From UBA4660 sp034408895 (lineage in GTDB: Bacteria; Bacteroidota; Bacteroidia; Flavobacteriales_D; Sanyastnellaceae), in NCBI GenBank assembly GCA_034408895.1, contig JAWXCI010000020.1, forward strand, positions 1 through 53,993: a stretch of DNA of 53,993 nucleotides, read 5' to 3'. Below, one piece after another: positions 24,122 through 33,200 of the stretch (position 1 is its first letter; the number at the start of each line of letters is the position of its first letter). A model generated the notes under the pieces. It had not been told where the DNA came from and ran no database searches. It saw only the letters and a program-made list of their open reading frames with translations. The position numbers and the translations under genes were made by a program.

Positions 24122-25045
24122 TTAGGACGATTGCTTTGCAGATTTTTTGTACCTCGGATGGAAATTCAGGATTTCTTCCTTCAGCCGGTGCCGGTCCAGA
24201 TGGGTGTAAATTTCAGTTGTAGTGATACTGGAGTGGCCGAGCATTTCCTGTACAGCGCGTAGATCGGCACCAGCCTCCACAAGATGTGTGGCAAACGAAT
24301 GGCGAAAAGTGTGCGGGCTTACTTTCTTCTTTATTCCGGCATCAACAAGCAGTGCTTTGACGATGTTGAACACCGCCATTCGGGTGAGCTTATGTCCGCT
24401 GCGGCTCAGAAAGAGGTGGTCGGAAAAACCCGCTTTTACGGGTTGGTGATTTCGAAAACCCTCCAAATAATGATTCACCCATTTGAGCGCAACTTTTCCT
24501 ACGGGTATCAGCCGTTCCTTATTTCCCTTGCCAATAACGCGAACAAATCCCTCATCGAAGTACACTCCTGAAATTTTCATTTCAATCAATTCCGAAACAC
24601 GCACTCCGCAACTGTAAAGTGTTTCGAGCAAGGCGCGGTTGCGATGTCCTTGCTTTGCACTGAGGTCAATAATGGAAAACATTTTGTCAATTTCTTCAAC
24701 ACTAAGCACATCGGGCAGTGTCCGTCCTATGTGTGGCATCTCGATAAACTCCAGAGGATTCTCAATAATTTCTTTTTCAAGAAACAAATACTCGTAGAAG
24801 CCGCGGATGCCCGAAATAATTCGGGCCTGGGATGTGGCACTCAATCCAAGTTCAGTAATCCAGGCAAGAAAATTCCGGATGTCTTTGGGCTGAACTGTTT
24901 TCGGATAAAGAGCAGGGGAGAAGGCTTCCACATATTGAATTAATTTATCCACATCGTGTTGGTAAGCCTCCACGGAATTGGCCGCAAGCGACCTTTCCAA
25001 TCTCAGGTAATTCATGTATCCCCTTGTAGCAATCTGCCAGTTCAT
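24122..25045 (-). CDS. xerD: site-specific tyrosine recombinase XerD
   Basis: The frame opens at 25141, but a terminator hairpin lies in that extension, and the start at 25045 (MNWQIATRGYMNYLRLERSL) gives the 307 residues expected for XerD. The N-terminal SAM-like domain is followed by the catalytic domain with CGVRVSEL (Arg), GKGNKERLIP (Lys), HTFRHSFATHL (His-x-x-Arg), MLGHSSITTT (His) and EIYTHL (nucleophile Tyr). XerD with XerC resolves chromosome dimers at dif. There is no phage or integron context nearby, so the housekeeping role is preferred over a mobile integrase. Confidence 0.95.
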   Translation of the reverse strand: MNWQIATRGYMNYLRLERSLAANSVEAYQHDVDKLIQYVEAFSPALYPKTVQPKDIRNFLAWITELGLSATSQARIISGIRGFYEYLFLEKEIIENPLEFIEMPHIGRTLPDVLSVEEIDKMFSIIDLSAKQGHRNRALLETLYSCGVRVSELIEMKISGVYFDEGFVRVIGKGNKERLIPVGKVALKWVNHYLEGFRNHQPVKAGFSDHLFLSRSGHKLTRMAVFNIVKALLVDAGIKKKVSPHTFRHSFATHLVEAGADLRAVQEMLGHSSITTTEIYTHLDRHRLKEEILNFHPRYKKSAKQSS

Positions 25046-25110
25046 TCGTATCTGCGAAGATGCGGGTGAAATGAGTGAACGATTGCCTGGATCTACTATT
25101 TCATCAACAC

Positions 25111-25152
25111 TTATAAAATGAAAATCCCCGTGCCGTTGCACGAGGATTTTCA
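25111..25152 (-). terminator. terminator between the SPOR protein gene and xerD
   Basis: TGAAAATCC and GGATTTTCA (25119-25152) enclose GTGC/GCAC. Read on the minus strand the stem is followed by TTTTATAA. It ends transcription of the gene at 25241-26536 and argues against the longer xerD start. Confidence 0.7.
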
Positions 25153-25240
25153 GACTAAATTACCTAAACAAATTCTATATTAATTAACCAAAATTACTAC
25201 CGTGAGTGCCGTTGCACTACTCCGTAGCAAAGCGTTGAAA

Positions 25241-26536
25241 TCATTGATACCACTGCTGTTTCGAAATCAGTAATGCCTCTTGCACCGTAATTCTTTCTCC
25301 GTTGGAGTAGGCAGTGACAAAGGGACCTGGAAGAGTTGCGTTTTCATTCTTCAATCGTTCACGTTCATCTCTTGCGGTTCTGTATTCAGAAAATTTTCCG
25401 GTGGTGTATTTCACCCATCCATCATGATTTTCAATGTCGAATTTCCCAGTGTACTTATGCGCGGAGGCGAAATACGTTTTACCAACTACCCTGTGTGCTG
25501 CAAGTATTTGCACTTTGTAATTCACTCCTGTTTCAGGATCGGGAACACTGGTTACTTTCGGAGAGGGCTTTGGTTTCGGTTCTGTCTTAGTCTCGGTTTT
25601 GGGTTCAACCACAGGTTCTTTCTTGGGTTGGTCATAAACTACATCGGCCTCGGTCGTGTCTTCCTCTGTTTCGGTGGTATTACTTTTTGTAGTGTTGTTG
25701 TTGGACATCGGGTCGGTGGTCATACCCAGGTTAGTCACTTCAATATCCATTGGTGTGTTGTTGCGGATGTAGGAGAGTTTACCGCTAATGGCAGGCTGGC
25801 CATCTGGTGCCGAAACACAACTGATCTTGTAGGAAACATTGATCTCTGGAAGTTGCGGAATATCGAACCATACGAATTTGATGATGTTCTTATCAATGGT
25901 CACTACCGAACCACCATCATTTATTTTTTCAATTTTGCAATTGGCGGGAACAGTTTCCAGGATTTTTCCAAAACCAGCAATTTCACTGTCGGTGATTTTG
26001 ATATCCACTTTAAATTCAGTGCTTGATAACTGTGTTACTGAACGACTGCACATCATGGCTACGACAGTTTCAGCCATTGTTGGTGTGGTTTCATCACTTA
26101 CTGAAACAGATTCAACTTTTACGTTGAAGTCTTTCGTCTCGATACTGTAATCGCGCCTTACGTTGTCATCAATAAATGAGAATTGGCCGTTGATGCTGTA
26201 GTTGCCGCTGGCCTGTGCAGTTTCAAGATAGTAACTAATGGTAAAAGATTCTTCGAGCGGCAAGGCCATCCAAATGAACTTGGCCATGTTTTCGGTGAAG
26301 GTGAAAGATGCTCCTTTGGTTTCAATAGCTGTTGCAGTAAAACCTGGAGGAACAAACAGATCAAGTTTCGCAAATCCATCCAACACGCCTTTATCTATGA
26401 CCAGGTCAATTTTCGATTTTTTCCCCTGTGTAATAGTAGCCGGAACATTGTGCTCAATGTTTATTACCGGCTCTGTGAAAAGTGCGGCAAGCGATAACAA
26501 CAAGAAATCACAAAGAAGAATTATTGGTTTGATCAT
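25241..26536 (-). CDS. secreted protein with C-terminal SPOR-like domain
   Basis: A 431-residue protein with a signal peptide (MIKPIILLCDFLLLSLAALF). Two similar beta-sandwich regions (about 25-130 and 155-265) share the pattern 'x-x-x-F-x-V-x-I-x-I ... G-F-x-K-x ... K-F-I/V-W', for example MAKFIWMALP and IIKFVWFDIP, and so look like an internal duplication. A low-complexity Pro/Lys/Thr linker (about 275-330) follows. The last 90 residues, from NYKVQILAAHRVVG to GPFVTAYSNGERIT, fit a SPOR-like domain that binds denuded peptidoglycan. It may link envelope and cell wall. The exact role is unknown. Confidence 0.8.
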   Translation of the reverse strand: MIKPIILLCDFLLLSLAALFTEPVINIEHNVPATITQGKKSKIDLVIDKGVLDGFAKLDLFVPPGFTATAIETKGASFTFTENMAKFIWMALPLEESFTISYYLETAQASGNYSINGQFSFIDDNVRRDYSIETKDFNVKVESVSVSDETTPTMAETVVAMMCSRSVTQLSSTEFKVDIKITDSEIAGFGKILETVPANCKIEKINDGGSVVTIDKNIIKFVWFDIPQLPEINVSYKISCVSAPDGQPAISGKLSYIRNNTPMDIEVTNLGMTTDPMSNNNTTKSNTTETEEDTTEADVVYDQPKKEPVVEPKTETKTEPKPKPSPKVTSVPDPETGVNYKVQILAAHRVVGKTYFASAHKYTGKFDIENHDGWVKYTTGKFSEYRTARDERERLKNENATLPGPFVTAYSNGERITVQEALLISKQQWYQ

Positions 26537-26713
26537 CGGGATGTCACTTTGGTGTGAACGAGCATGCCAAAACTAGAGTTGTCGCATTCGGCTATTCACG
26601 ATTCAACAGCACAGTTGCGAACAAGTAAATGTGAATTTGAATCCATGCACATTGGAGCATGAATTTTTTGCGAAGACGAATAGATGAATGCAAACAGCAG
26701 TGATGAATTTATC

Positions 26714-27907
26714 TCAGCGAATTGTTGCTTTCATTTTTCTCAATGCAAGTTCAGTGTAGAGTTGATCCATGTCTGCAACCAATCGTTGCCAGCTGAATTT
26801 GGAATTTACAAACTCACAACCTTTCTGTCCCATTTGAAATCGCAAAGCAGGATCATGAAGGTTTAGAATGGAATCTGTAAGTTCTGCTTCATCGAATGAA
26901 TGAAGCAGAATTCCTGTTTGATTATGTATCATACAATCTTGCACTCCCCCAACATCGGTACTGATAACGGGAACCGAAGCAGCCTGTGCTTCAATCAAAC
27001 TTACAGGCGTTCCTTCATTCAAAGAGGTGAGCACAACACAATCAAGTCCGGGCAAAACTTCCTCCATATTTTTTATCCAGGATGTAAAAATGATTTGCGC
27101 ATCAGCATCCGGTTTTTCAGAAACACGAAGAGGAGCACAATACTTTATCATTTCACGTTTCGTGGTTCCGTCACCGATAACAAACGCCTTAAATTTTTTT
27201 TGAGGATGGGTGGATGCCAACAATTTCAATGCATCAAAAAACAGATTGTGGTTTTTGACCGCAGCAAACCGACCGATTATGCCGAGGGCAAATTCATTCC
27301 CTTCGAGCAAGTACTTTTTGCGAAATATTTCGCGTCTCTTTTCTCTAGCAACAGAAAATCGCAATAAGTCAAGTCCCAGTGGAATCACCCTCACTTTGTT
27401 TTCGGAACAAATGCGATGGACGTGAACCAATTCGCGTTTCTGACTTTCGCTTATTGCTACAATGGCATCACTCTTTGAGGCAAGAAAGCGTTCCGTTTTT
27501 TTTATCAGCCCCGTCTTCACACTGTTGAAGTATTGGGAAAATACATGTCCGTGAAAAGTGTGAACTATTATGGGAACCTTGTTTCGCCATGCAGCCATTC
27601 TACCCAAGGCTCCTGCCTTTGCTGCATGAGTATGGACAATGTCCGGGCGATACTCCTTTATAATACGGCTCATTTCGCGCCAAGCCCACACATCGGAAAG
27701 TGCATTCACTCCCCTTTTCATCTCCTTCAGTTCAGAGTATTGTAATCCAAGGTTATCGAGGATAAACCCACTGTGTTCTTCTTCCGGAAGGGGTGCACCT
27801 CCAATCAGCTTTGTTTCATATTTTGGAGATAGATACCGTGTAAGGTGGGCAGCGTTGTAAGTGGGGCCTCCCAGATTGAAGCGGTTAATTATCCTCAGAA
27901 TCTTCAT
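26714..27907 (-). CDS. glycosyltransferase family 4
   Basis: A 397-residue cytoplasmic or membrane-bound GT-B enzyme. MKILRIINRFNLGGPTYNA is the acceptor-side glycine-rich loop. VHTHAAKAGALGRMAAW and VHTFHGHVF follow. The donor-binding region has GIIGRFAAVKNH, FTSWIKNM and EGTPVSLIEAQAASVPVIST with the Glu-x7-Glu motif. It transfers a sugar from a nucleotide donor during polysaccharide or lipid glycan synthesis; the substrate is not readable. No other glycan genes lie close by, so it is a lone transferase. Confidence 0.92.
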   Translation of the reverse strand: MKILRIINRFNLGGPTYNAAHLTRYLSPKYETKLIGGAPLPEEEHSGFILDNLGLQYSELKEMKRGVNALSDVWAWREMSRIIKEYRPDIVHTHAAKAGALGRMAAWRNKVPIIVHTFHGHVFSQYFNSVKTGLIKKTERFLASKSDAIVAISESQKRELVHVHRICSENKVRVIPLGLDLLRFSVAREKRREIFRKKYLLEGNEFALGIIGRFAAVKNHNLFFDALKLLASTHPQKKFKAFVIGDGTTKREMIKYCAPLRVSEKPDADAQIIFTSWIKNMEEVLPGLDCVVLTSLNEGTPVSLIEAQAASVPVISTDVGGVQDCMIHNQTGILLHSFDEAELTDSILNLHDPALRFQMGQKGCEFVNSKFSWQRLVADMDQLYTELALRKMKATIR

Positions 27908-27975
27908 TGTTTTTAAGGGCTAGGGCGGGGCAAAATAGCGGGATTGCTCAAATAGGCAAATCGTACGGCTCCTGT

Positions 27976-27983
27976 TATATTTG
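27976..27983 (+). promoter_or_regulatory. -7 box of rpmE2
   Basis: TATATTTG matches TAnnTTTG and is followed by CCGCCCG, the same extension as at rpmG. The gene starts 28 bases downstream. No TTG is found at the usual distance. Confidence 0.5.
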
Positions 27984-28011
27984 CCGCCCGATTTAAAAAA
28001 ATGTTTCAATC

Positions 28012-28293
28012 ATGAAAGAAGGAATTCATCCCCAAAGCTACCGGTTGGTAGTATTCAAAGACATGTCGAACGACTATTCTTTTGTTGGCAAATCCACCAC
28101 AGCAACGAAAGACACCATACAGTGGGAAGATGGCAACGAATATCCGCTAATCAAGCTGGAAATTTCAAGCGCTTCGCATCCCTATTTTACCGGCAAGATG
28201 CAATTTGTTGACACAGCCGGGCGTATTGATAAATTCAAGACCAAGTACGCCAAGTTTCGGAAAGAGAAGGACGTAAAGGAAGAAGAACAATAA
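28012..28293 (+). CDS. rpmE2: 50S ribosomal protein L31, type B
   Basis: A 93-residue protein, longer than type A L31 and without Cys. MKEGIHPQSYRLVVFKDMSN, then FVGKSTTATKDTIQW, LIKLEISSASHPYFTGK and DTAGRIDKFKTKYAKF match the type B (zinc-free) form. It joins the large subunit at the intersubunit bridge. It stands alone between a promoter box and a hairpin terminator. Confidence 0.96.
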   Translation: MKEGIHPQSYRLVVFKDMSNDYSFVGKSTTATKDTIQWEDGNEYPLIKLEISSASHPYFTGKMQFVDTAGRIDKFKTKYAKFRKEKDVKEEEQ

Positions 28294-28321
28294 TCTCCGC
28301 GTGAGATTTATCATATCAATG

Positions 28322-28352
28322 GAAGCCGCATCGTATTCAACGGTGCGGCTTC
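28322..28352 (+). terminator. hairpin after rpmE2
   Basis: GAAGCCGCA and TGCGGCTTC form a 9-bp stem over a 13-nt loop, 28 bases after the stop. The T-tract is short. Confidence 0.55.
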
Positions 28353-28376
28353 TCTGTTTGCTCACGATGACTCTCA

Positions 28377-28384
28377 TAGCTTTG
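28377..28384 (+). promoter_or_regulatory. -7 box upstream of the DUF58 gene
   Basis: TAGCTTTG fits TAnnTTTG; a TTG at 28358-28360 lies 16 bases upstream. The start codon is 17 bases downstream of the box. Confidence 0.45.
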
Positions 28385-28401
28385 ACCACCGATATTTTTC
28401 T

Positions 28402-29337
28402 ATGCCCATACAAATAGACAGAAGAAAACTTCAGAACGTAAGTCACCTTGAACTACTGGCGAAGCAGGCCGTTGAGGGCTTCATAACGGGACTGCACAAA
28501 AGCCCTTTCCACGGCTTCAGCGTGGAGTTTGCCGAACACCGCCAATACAACACTGGTGAAAGCACACGGCACATGGATTGGAAACTTTTTGCGCGTACTG
28601 AAAAACTTTTCGTAAAGAAATACGAGGAGGAAACCAACCTGCGTTGCCACATTCTTATTGATACTTCTTCCTCCATGTATTTCCCTGCGGGTACAAGCCC
28701 GGAGGGCGATGACATGAACAAGTTGAAGTTCTCCATCTACTCCACTGCTGCACTTATAGAGTTGCTGAAACACCAACGCGATGCGGTGGGTCTCAGCATT
28801 TTTTCCGATAAACTGAACCTGCACACGCGCGCGAGCAGCAGCCATGCTCACCACAACTATTTGTTCAGCGAACTTGAAGCACTGCTGCAAACCGTGGACG
28901 GAAGTCAGGGAAAAAAATCTTTCGTGACTGATGTGCTGCACGAGGTGGCAGAGAGCATTCATCAACGTTCACTTGTTGTCATTTTCAGTGATATGATGGA
29001 CAACTCCCAAAAGGCCGGTGAAATGTTTGCCGCGCTGCAACACTTGCGGCACAACAAGCACGAAGTGGTTCTTTTCCACGTGGTGGATAAGAGCATGGAA
29101 GTTGATTTTGCTTTTGAAAATCGCCCATACACTTTCACTGACATGGAAAGTGGTGAAGAGGTGAAGGTTAATCCTGCTGACATACGTTCGCACTACGTAA
29201 AGCAAATGGCCGCCTTCACGAACGACCTCAAAATAAGGTGCGGCCAATACCGAATTGACTTTGTGGAGGCCGATATTCATGAAGGGTTTAACCATGTGCT
29301 GATGCAATACTTCCTTAAAAGGCAGAAGTTGTATTGA
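28402..29337 (+). CDS. DUF58 domain protein
   Basis: A 311-residue cytoplasmic protein. The family signature is GFSVEFAEHRQYNTGESTRHMDWKLFART in pieces: EFAEHRQY, GESTRHMDW and KLFVKKYEEE. HILIDTSSSM is a D-x-S-x-S metal-ion-dependent adhesion site as in von Willebrand A folds. DUF58 proteins usually act with MoxR-type AAA ATPases and vWA membrane proteins in assembly or chaperone-like complexes; no MoxR gene is in this window, so the partner lies elsewhere. Length and motifs are intact. Confidence 0.93.
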   Translation: MPIQIDRRKLQNVSHLELLAKQAVEGFITGLHKSPFHGFSVEFAEHRQYNTGESTRHMDWKLFARTEKLFVKKYEEETNLRCHILIDTSSSMYFPAGTSPEGDDMNKLKFSIYSTAALIELLKHQRDAVGLSIFSDKLNLHTRASSSHAHHNYLFSELEALLQTVDGSQGKKSFVTDVLHEVAESIHQRSLVVIFSDMMDNSQKAGEMFAALQHLRHNKHEVVLFHVVDKSMEVDFAFENRPYTFTDMESGEEVKVNPADIRSHYVKQMAAFTNDLKIRCGQYRIDFVEADIHEGFNHVLMQYFLKRQKLY

Positions 29338-29354
29338 GAATTTTTCGACAGCAC

Positions 29355-29384
29355 TTGCGCAGGTGTGAAACCCGTTTACTTTTG
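29355..29384 (+). promoter_or_regulatory. promoter of tRNA-Asp
   Basis: TTG at 29355-29357, 19 bases, then TACTTTTG at 29377-29384, followed by CCGCGC. This is a full match to TTG-N19-TAnnTTTG, 37 bases before the tRNA. Confidence 0.65.
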
Positions 29385-29421
29385 CCGCGCTTTTTACGAA
29401 AAGCATGAACGTTGTGATAAC

Positions 29422-29495
29422 GGTCGGGTAGTTCAGTTGGTTAGAATACGTGCCTGTCACGCACGGGGTCGCGGGTTCGAGTCCCGTCCCGACCG
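29422..29495 (+). tRNA. tRNA-Asp (GTC)
   Basis: A 74-nt cloverleaf. The acceptor arms GGTCGGG and CCCGACC pair. The anticodon stem CGTGC/GCACG encloses the loop CTGTCAC with anticodon GTC. The T arm has GCGGG-TTCGAGT-CCCGT, with one G-T pair. The discriminator base is G. CCA is not encoded (CCT follows). Confidence 0.97.
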
Positions 29496-29509
29496 CCTTA
29501 GTAGAGACA

Positions 29510-29540
29510 AAGCCCCTGTAATAAGGGGCTTTTCTTTTTT
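29510..29540 (+). terminator. terminator after tRNA-Asp
   Basis: AAGCCCC and GGGGCTT form a 7-bp stem over a 7-nt loop, followed by TTCTTTTTT. Confidence 0.8.
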
Positions 29541-30168
29541 GGGGGGGCGAATGGGGGACTGTTTTCCCAGAAAATTCCTTCCTTAATTCATCTGAACTTC
29601 TTATAACCTTAACGAACTTCATATTCAAAACCCTTAGCAATTCGACAACCAGATTCTGCTTTTTCCAGAGCCCGAGTCCAGAGAAATGGTCTATCCATTC
29701 GGAGAATCCTGCTGTGATGAATGGAACTCTTACAGAGGTTTCAGTATTGTCTTTTCGGATGTGCCTTCTATTCTGCACACGAACCAATATTCCTACAACT
29801 GCAAGTGCTTGCGAAGCGCATTGTTGTAATTCTTCATGACGTCATGCTTTACTCCGATTTCATTTTGAACTGGACAAACTCATCAAACCAATTCCAGAAT
29901 CCGTTTTCAAATTGCTCATGAACTGAAGTCGATATTGGGCGAATGATTGCTTCAATCATTTCTTTTATGATCTCTTTGCCGATAGAAATATTATCCAAAG
30001 AGGTGTAATAAAATCTATCAAAGGGGAAGATAATTTTTGATCAAGTGAAAGGGCTGTTTCAATAAATAATTTTTGAGACAGCGGATTTTATGGTGATTCA
30101 ATCATTAGCCAGGCAGCGGAAATTCAATATTTGTTGATAAATTAGTTGATAATGTTAGAAAAAACACA
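29541..30168. other. gene-poor stretch with decayed minus-strand frames
   Basis: No intact gene is found. On the minus strand a start-less frame between about 29860 and 30050 reads SKIIFPFDRFYYTSLDNIS, continues through GKEIIKEMIEAIIRPIST and ends FEDEFVQF-like in ...WNWFDEFVQFKMKSE. A second minus-strand stretch (about 29570-29790) reads VRVPFITAGFSEWIDHFSG. Both look protein-like but are broken by stops, so they may be remnants of one or two lost genes. I do not recognise them. Confidence 0.35.
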
Positions 30169-30197
30169 TTGCCGTAATATTAGTCTCATCATATTTG
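30169..30197 (+). promoter_or_regulatory. candidate promoter of the giant gene
   Basis: TTG at 30169-30171, 18 bases, then CATATTTG at 30190-30197, one base away from TAnnTTTG. This would leave a leader of about 85 bases. Confidence 0.4.
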
Positions 30198-30291
30198 TCG
30201 CTTTTTTACCGAGGACACTTCGTTGTACTGAGTGAGGAAGTTTCGTTGCTTTAACCTTCAATTCCTTATTAACCTTAATTAACCCGTCATC

Positions 30292-33200
30292 ATGACAAGA
30301 ACATTCTACGCTCTTGGAGCACGCTATCACGCTGCCCTTCTTTCTTTCATCACGTTCGTTTTCGTCTCAGCACAATCCACCGCGCAAATGAATGTGTCGT
30401 GTGATTTTGCTATCCCAACTGAGTGCGGCTCAGTTGAGACAGGCAACACTGGTGGCTCCGGATGGGATGCAGTAAATATCTGCGGCAATGAAGGCACCAG
30501 TGGACAGCGCTGGTACAGTTTCACTGCACCACTCGATGGCTTTGCAATTCTTGATTTGCAAAACGGTGAAACCAACTTCGACACGCAGGTGCATGTGTAC
30601 ACGGGTGACTGCAACAATCTGGTTTGTCATGCGCAGAACGATGACTTCTTCGGGCTGCAATCGTACCTCGAGTACCCCGTGGAAGCAGGTACCACGTATT
30701 ATATACGCATCGGTGGATACGGTTCTGCTGCGGGTCATTTCGAAGCGGACTTCCTCATGGTGAGTTGTGATGATCCCCTGGCCTGCAACTACAATCCATT
30801 GACGGGAGATGGTTGTAGCATTGATCTCAATTATTCATGCGAATATGCGGTGACTTATTACACCGATAGCGACATGGACGGTTATGGAGTGGATGGAACG
30901 GGCCAGGCTTTGTGTGACGATCCCGGTGCTGGTTATGCATTGGTAGATGGTGATTGTAATGACAATGACCCAACCACATTTCCCGGTGCAGATGAAATCT
31001 GTCTTGATGGAATTGACCAGGATTGCAACGGAGTTGCTGACGACAGCGATGGCGGAGTTGCTATGGCATTCGATGGACAAAATGATTACATCACCATTTG
31101 CAATCCTGTTGGCAATTGCCAGTTCTATTCCAAGGAGGCATGGATTTACATTGAAGGAACCAACAGCGACCAACATCTTATTTCAAGCATGGACGCACCG
31201 TTTTGGCTGAGCAATCTTCGACTCACTGCCGGTGGTTCTTACAACTATTACAACCAGCAGGACCCTAATCCCCTTCCGCTGAACACATGGGTTCACGTGG
31301 CTGTCACGTTTGGCTATCCATCGAGCATTATGAAATTGTATGTGAATGGAAATATCGTGGCAAGCGGTTATGGAAATCTTAGTTATGGTTACCAGGTTGC
31401 GCTGGGTGCATTACCAAACGCAACAGGATTTTTTGATGGGCGCATGGATGAAGTGCGTGTGTGGGGAGTGGAAAGAAGCCAGGCCGAGATTCAACAATTC
31501 ATGAATCAATCACTACTAGGTAACGAATCTGGATTGCTTCGCTATTACAACTTTGAAACTGACCTCGTGATTCCCGGTGGAAATAATTCCGGTACTACCA
31601 CCATTGATGATTTGAGCAACTATTGCAATGGCACGATGTACGGTTTCAATTTGAGTGGCGGCAATTCAAACTGGGTTTCTTACAACGATTTTGATGGCGA
31701 TGGTTTTGAAGAATGTGCTGATTGTGATGATACTGACCCATTGGTAAATATGAACGAATGGTACCTCGATGTGGATGGTGATGGCTATGGTGACCCCGGA
31801 ACAGAAATCATTCAATGCGACCCGCCCGGCCCCGAATACATTAATATAGGTGGTGATTGTGATGATGGCAACCCACTAGTGAACCCGGGGATGACGGAAG
31901 ACTGCACCAATGGAATTGATGACAACTGCAATGGTGTGATTGACGACAGCGGAATCACAATGGCCTTGGATGGAGACAATGACAATTTCTATACTGGCTA
32001 TTCAACATCCTATGCTTCGTTCACGAAAGAATTTTGGGTTTACAGAACGTCAACCAACTACACACAATACCTTTCCTATAGCAGCGACTCAAGAATTTTC
32101 CTGAGCAACGGCTATCTCATTTATCAGGATCTCTATGGATATGGTCCATCTGCCAGCCAGCAGGTTCCCATGAACCAATGGACTCACATTGCGGTGACCT
32201 ATGATTATCCTTCTTCGCAAACCAAAATTTATTACAACGGGAATCTTATTACCACCGGAAACTCCTATTATCATTACGGGTACGGAGTGTACGTGGGATA
32301 TAGTTCAAGTTCGTTTGGTGGAAGAATGGATGAAGTGCGTTTCTGGAACTTTGCACGCACCCAATCGGAAATTCAATCCACCATGAGTACATTTTTGGTT
32401 GGCAATGAAAGTGGGTTGATGCGTTATTACAACTTCGAAGATGCTGGTGTAACTCCCGGTGGGAACAACACCGCGTTTTCATCCACCGATGATGTGACGA
32501 ATAACTACAACGGTTCACTCAGCGGTTTCACTTTGAATGGTGCAACATCAAACTGGGTTCCGTTCTATGATGCAGACGGTGACGGTTACGATGTGTGTAC
32601 CGATTGTGATGACAACGACCCATCTGTTACCATCATCACATGGTATCCTGATACCGATGGTGACGGAACAGGAGACTCGACACTTCCTGTTATTTCATGC
32701 GAACAACCGGGTGCGGAATATGTACTCGAAGATGGTGATTGTGATGATAACAATCCCTCCATTAGCCCCGGATCGCTCGAGTTGTGCGATAATGGAATTG
32801 ATGACAACTGCGATGGTGATATTGATTTCACAGGCATTGCCATGTCGTTTGATTCCAACAACGATTACATCAATACCAGCTATTCGGCTTCCTATTCTTC
32901 CTATACGTGGGAGTCGTGGGCGTACATGACATCGGGTGACGGAACTCAATACATTTTCTTTCAGGATTATGGAAGATTGTATGTGAGCGGTGGTTATCTC
33001 TATCACTACAATCCGTGCGGATATGGGACAACCACTAGTACTCCGGTACCCATGAACCAGTGGGCTCATGTGGCAGTCACTTTCGATTATCCATCATCGC
33101 AAATCAGGATTTACCTCAATGGAATTCTTGTTGGCAGCGGAAGCATGGGTTGTCCTTATGGAGGAACATTGAACATTGGTTATAGCAACGGTGATTCATT

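Noticed and set aside
24122..25045. Mobile-element integrase
   Set aside because: Length, motifs and surroundings fit chromosomal XerD; no att repeats or cargo genes lie beside it.
28969..29787. Minus-strand frame of 272 residues over tRNA-Asp
   Set aside because: Its middle part is the translation of the tRNA (GTGLEPATPC...), a known artefact.
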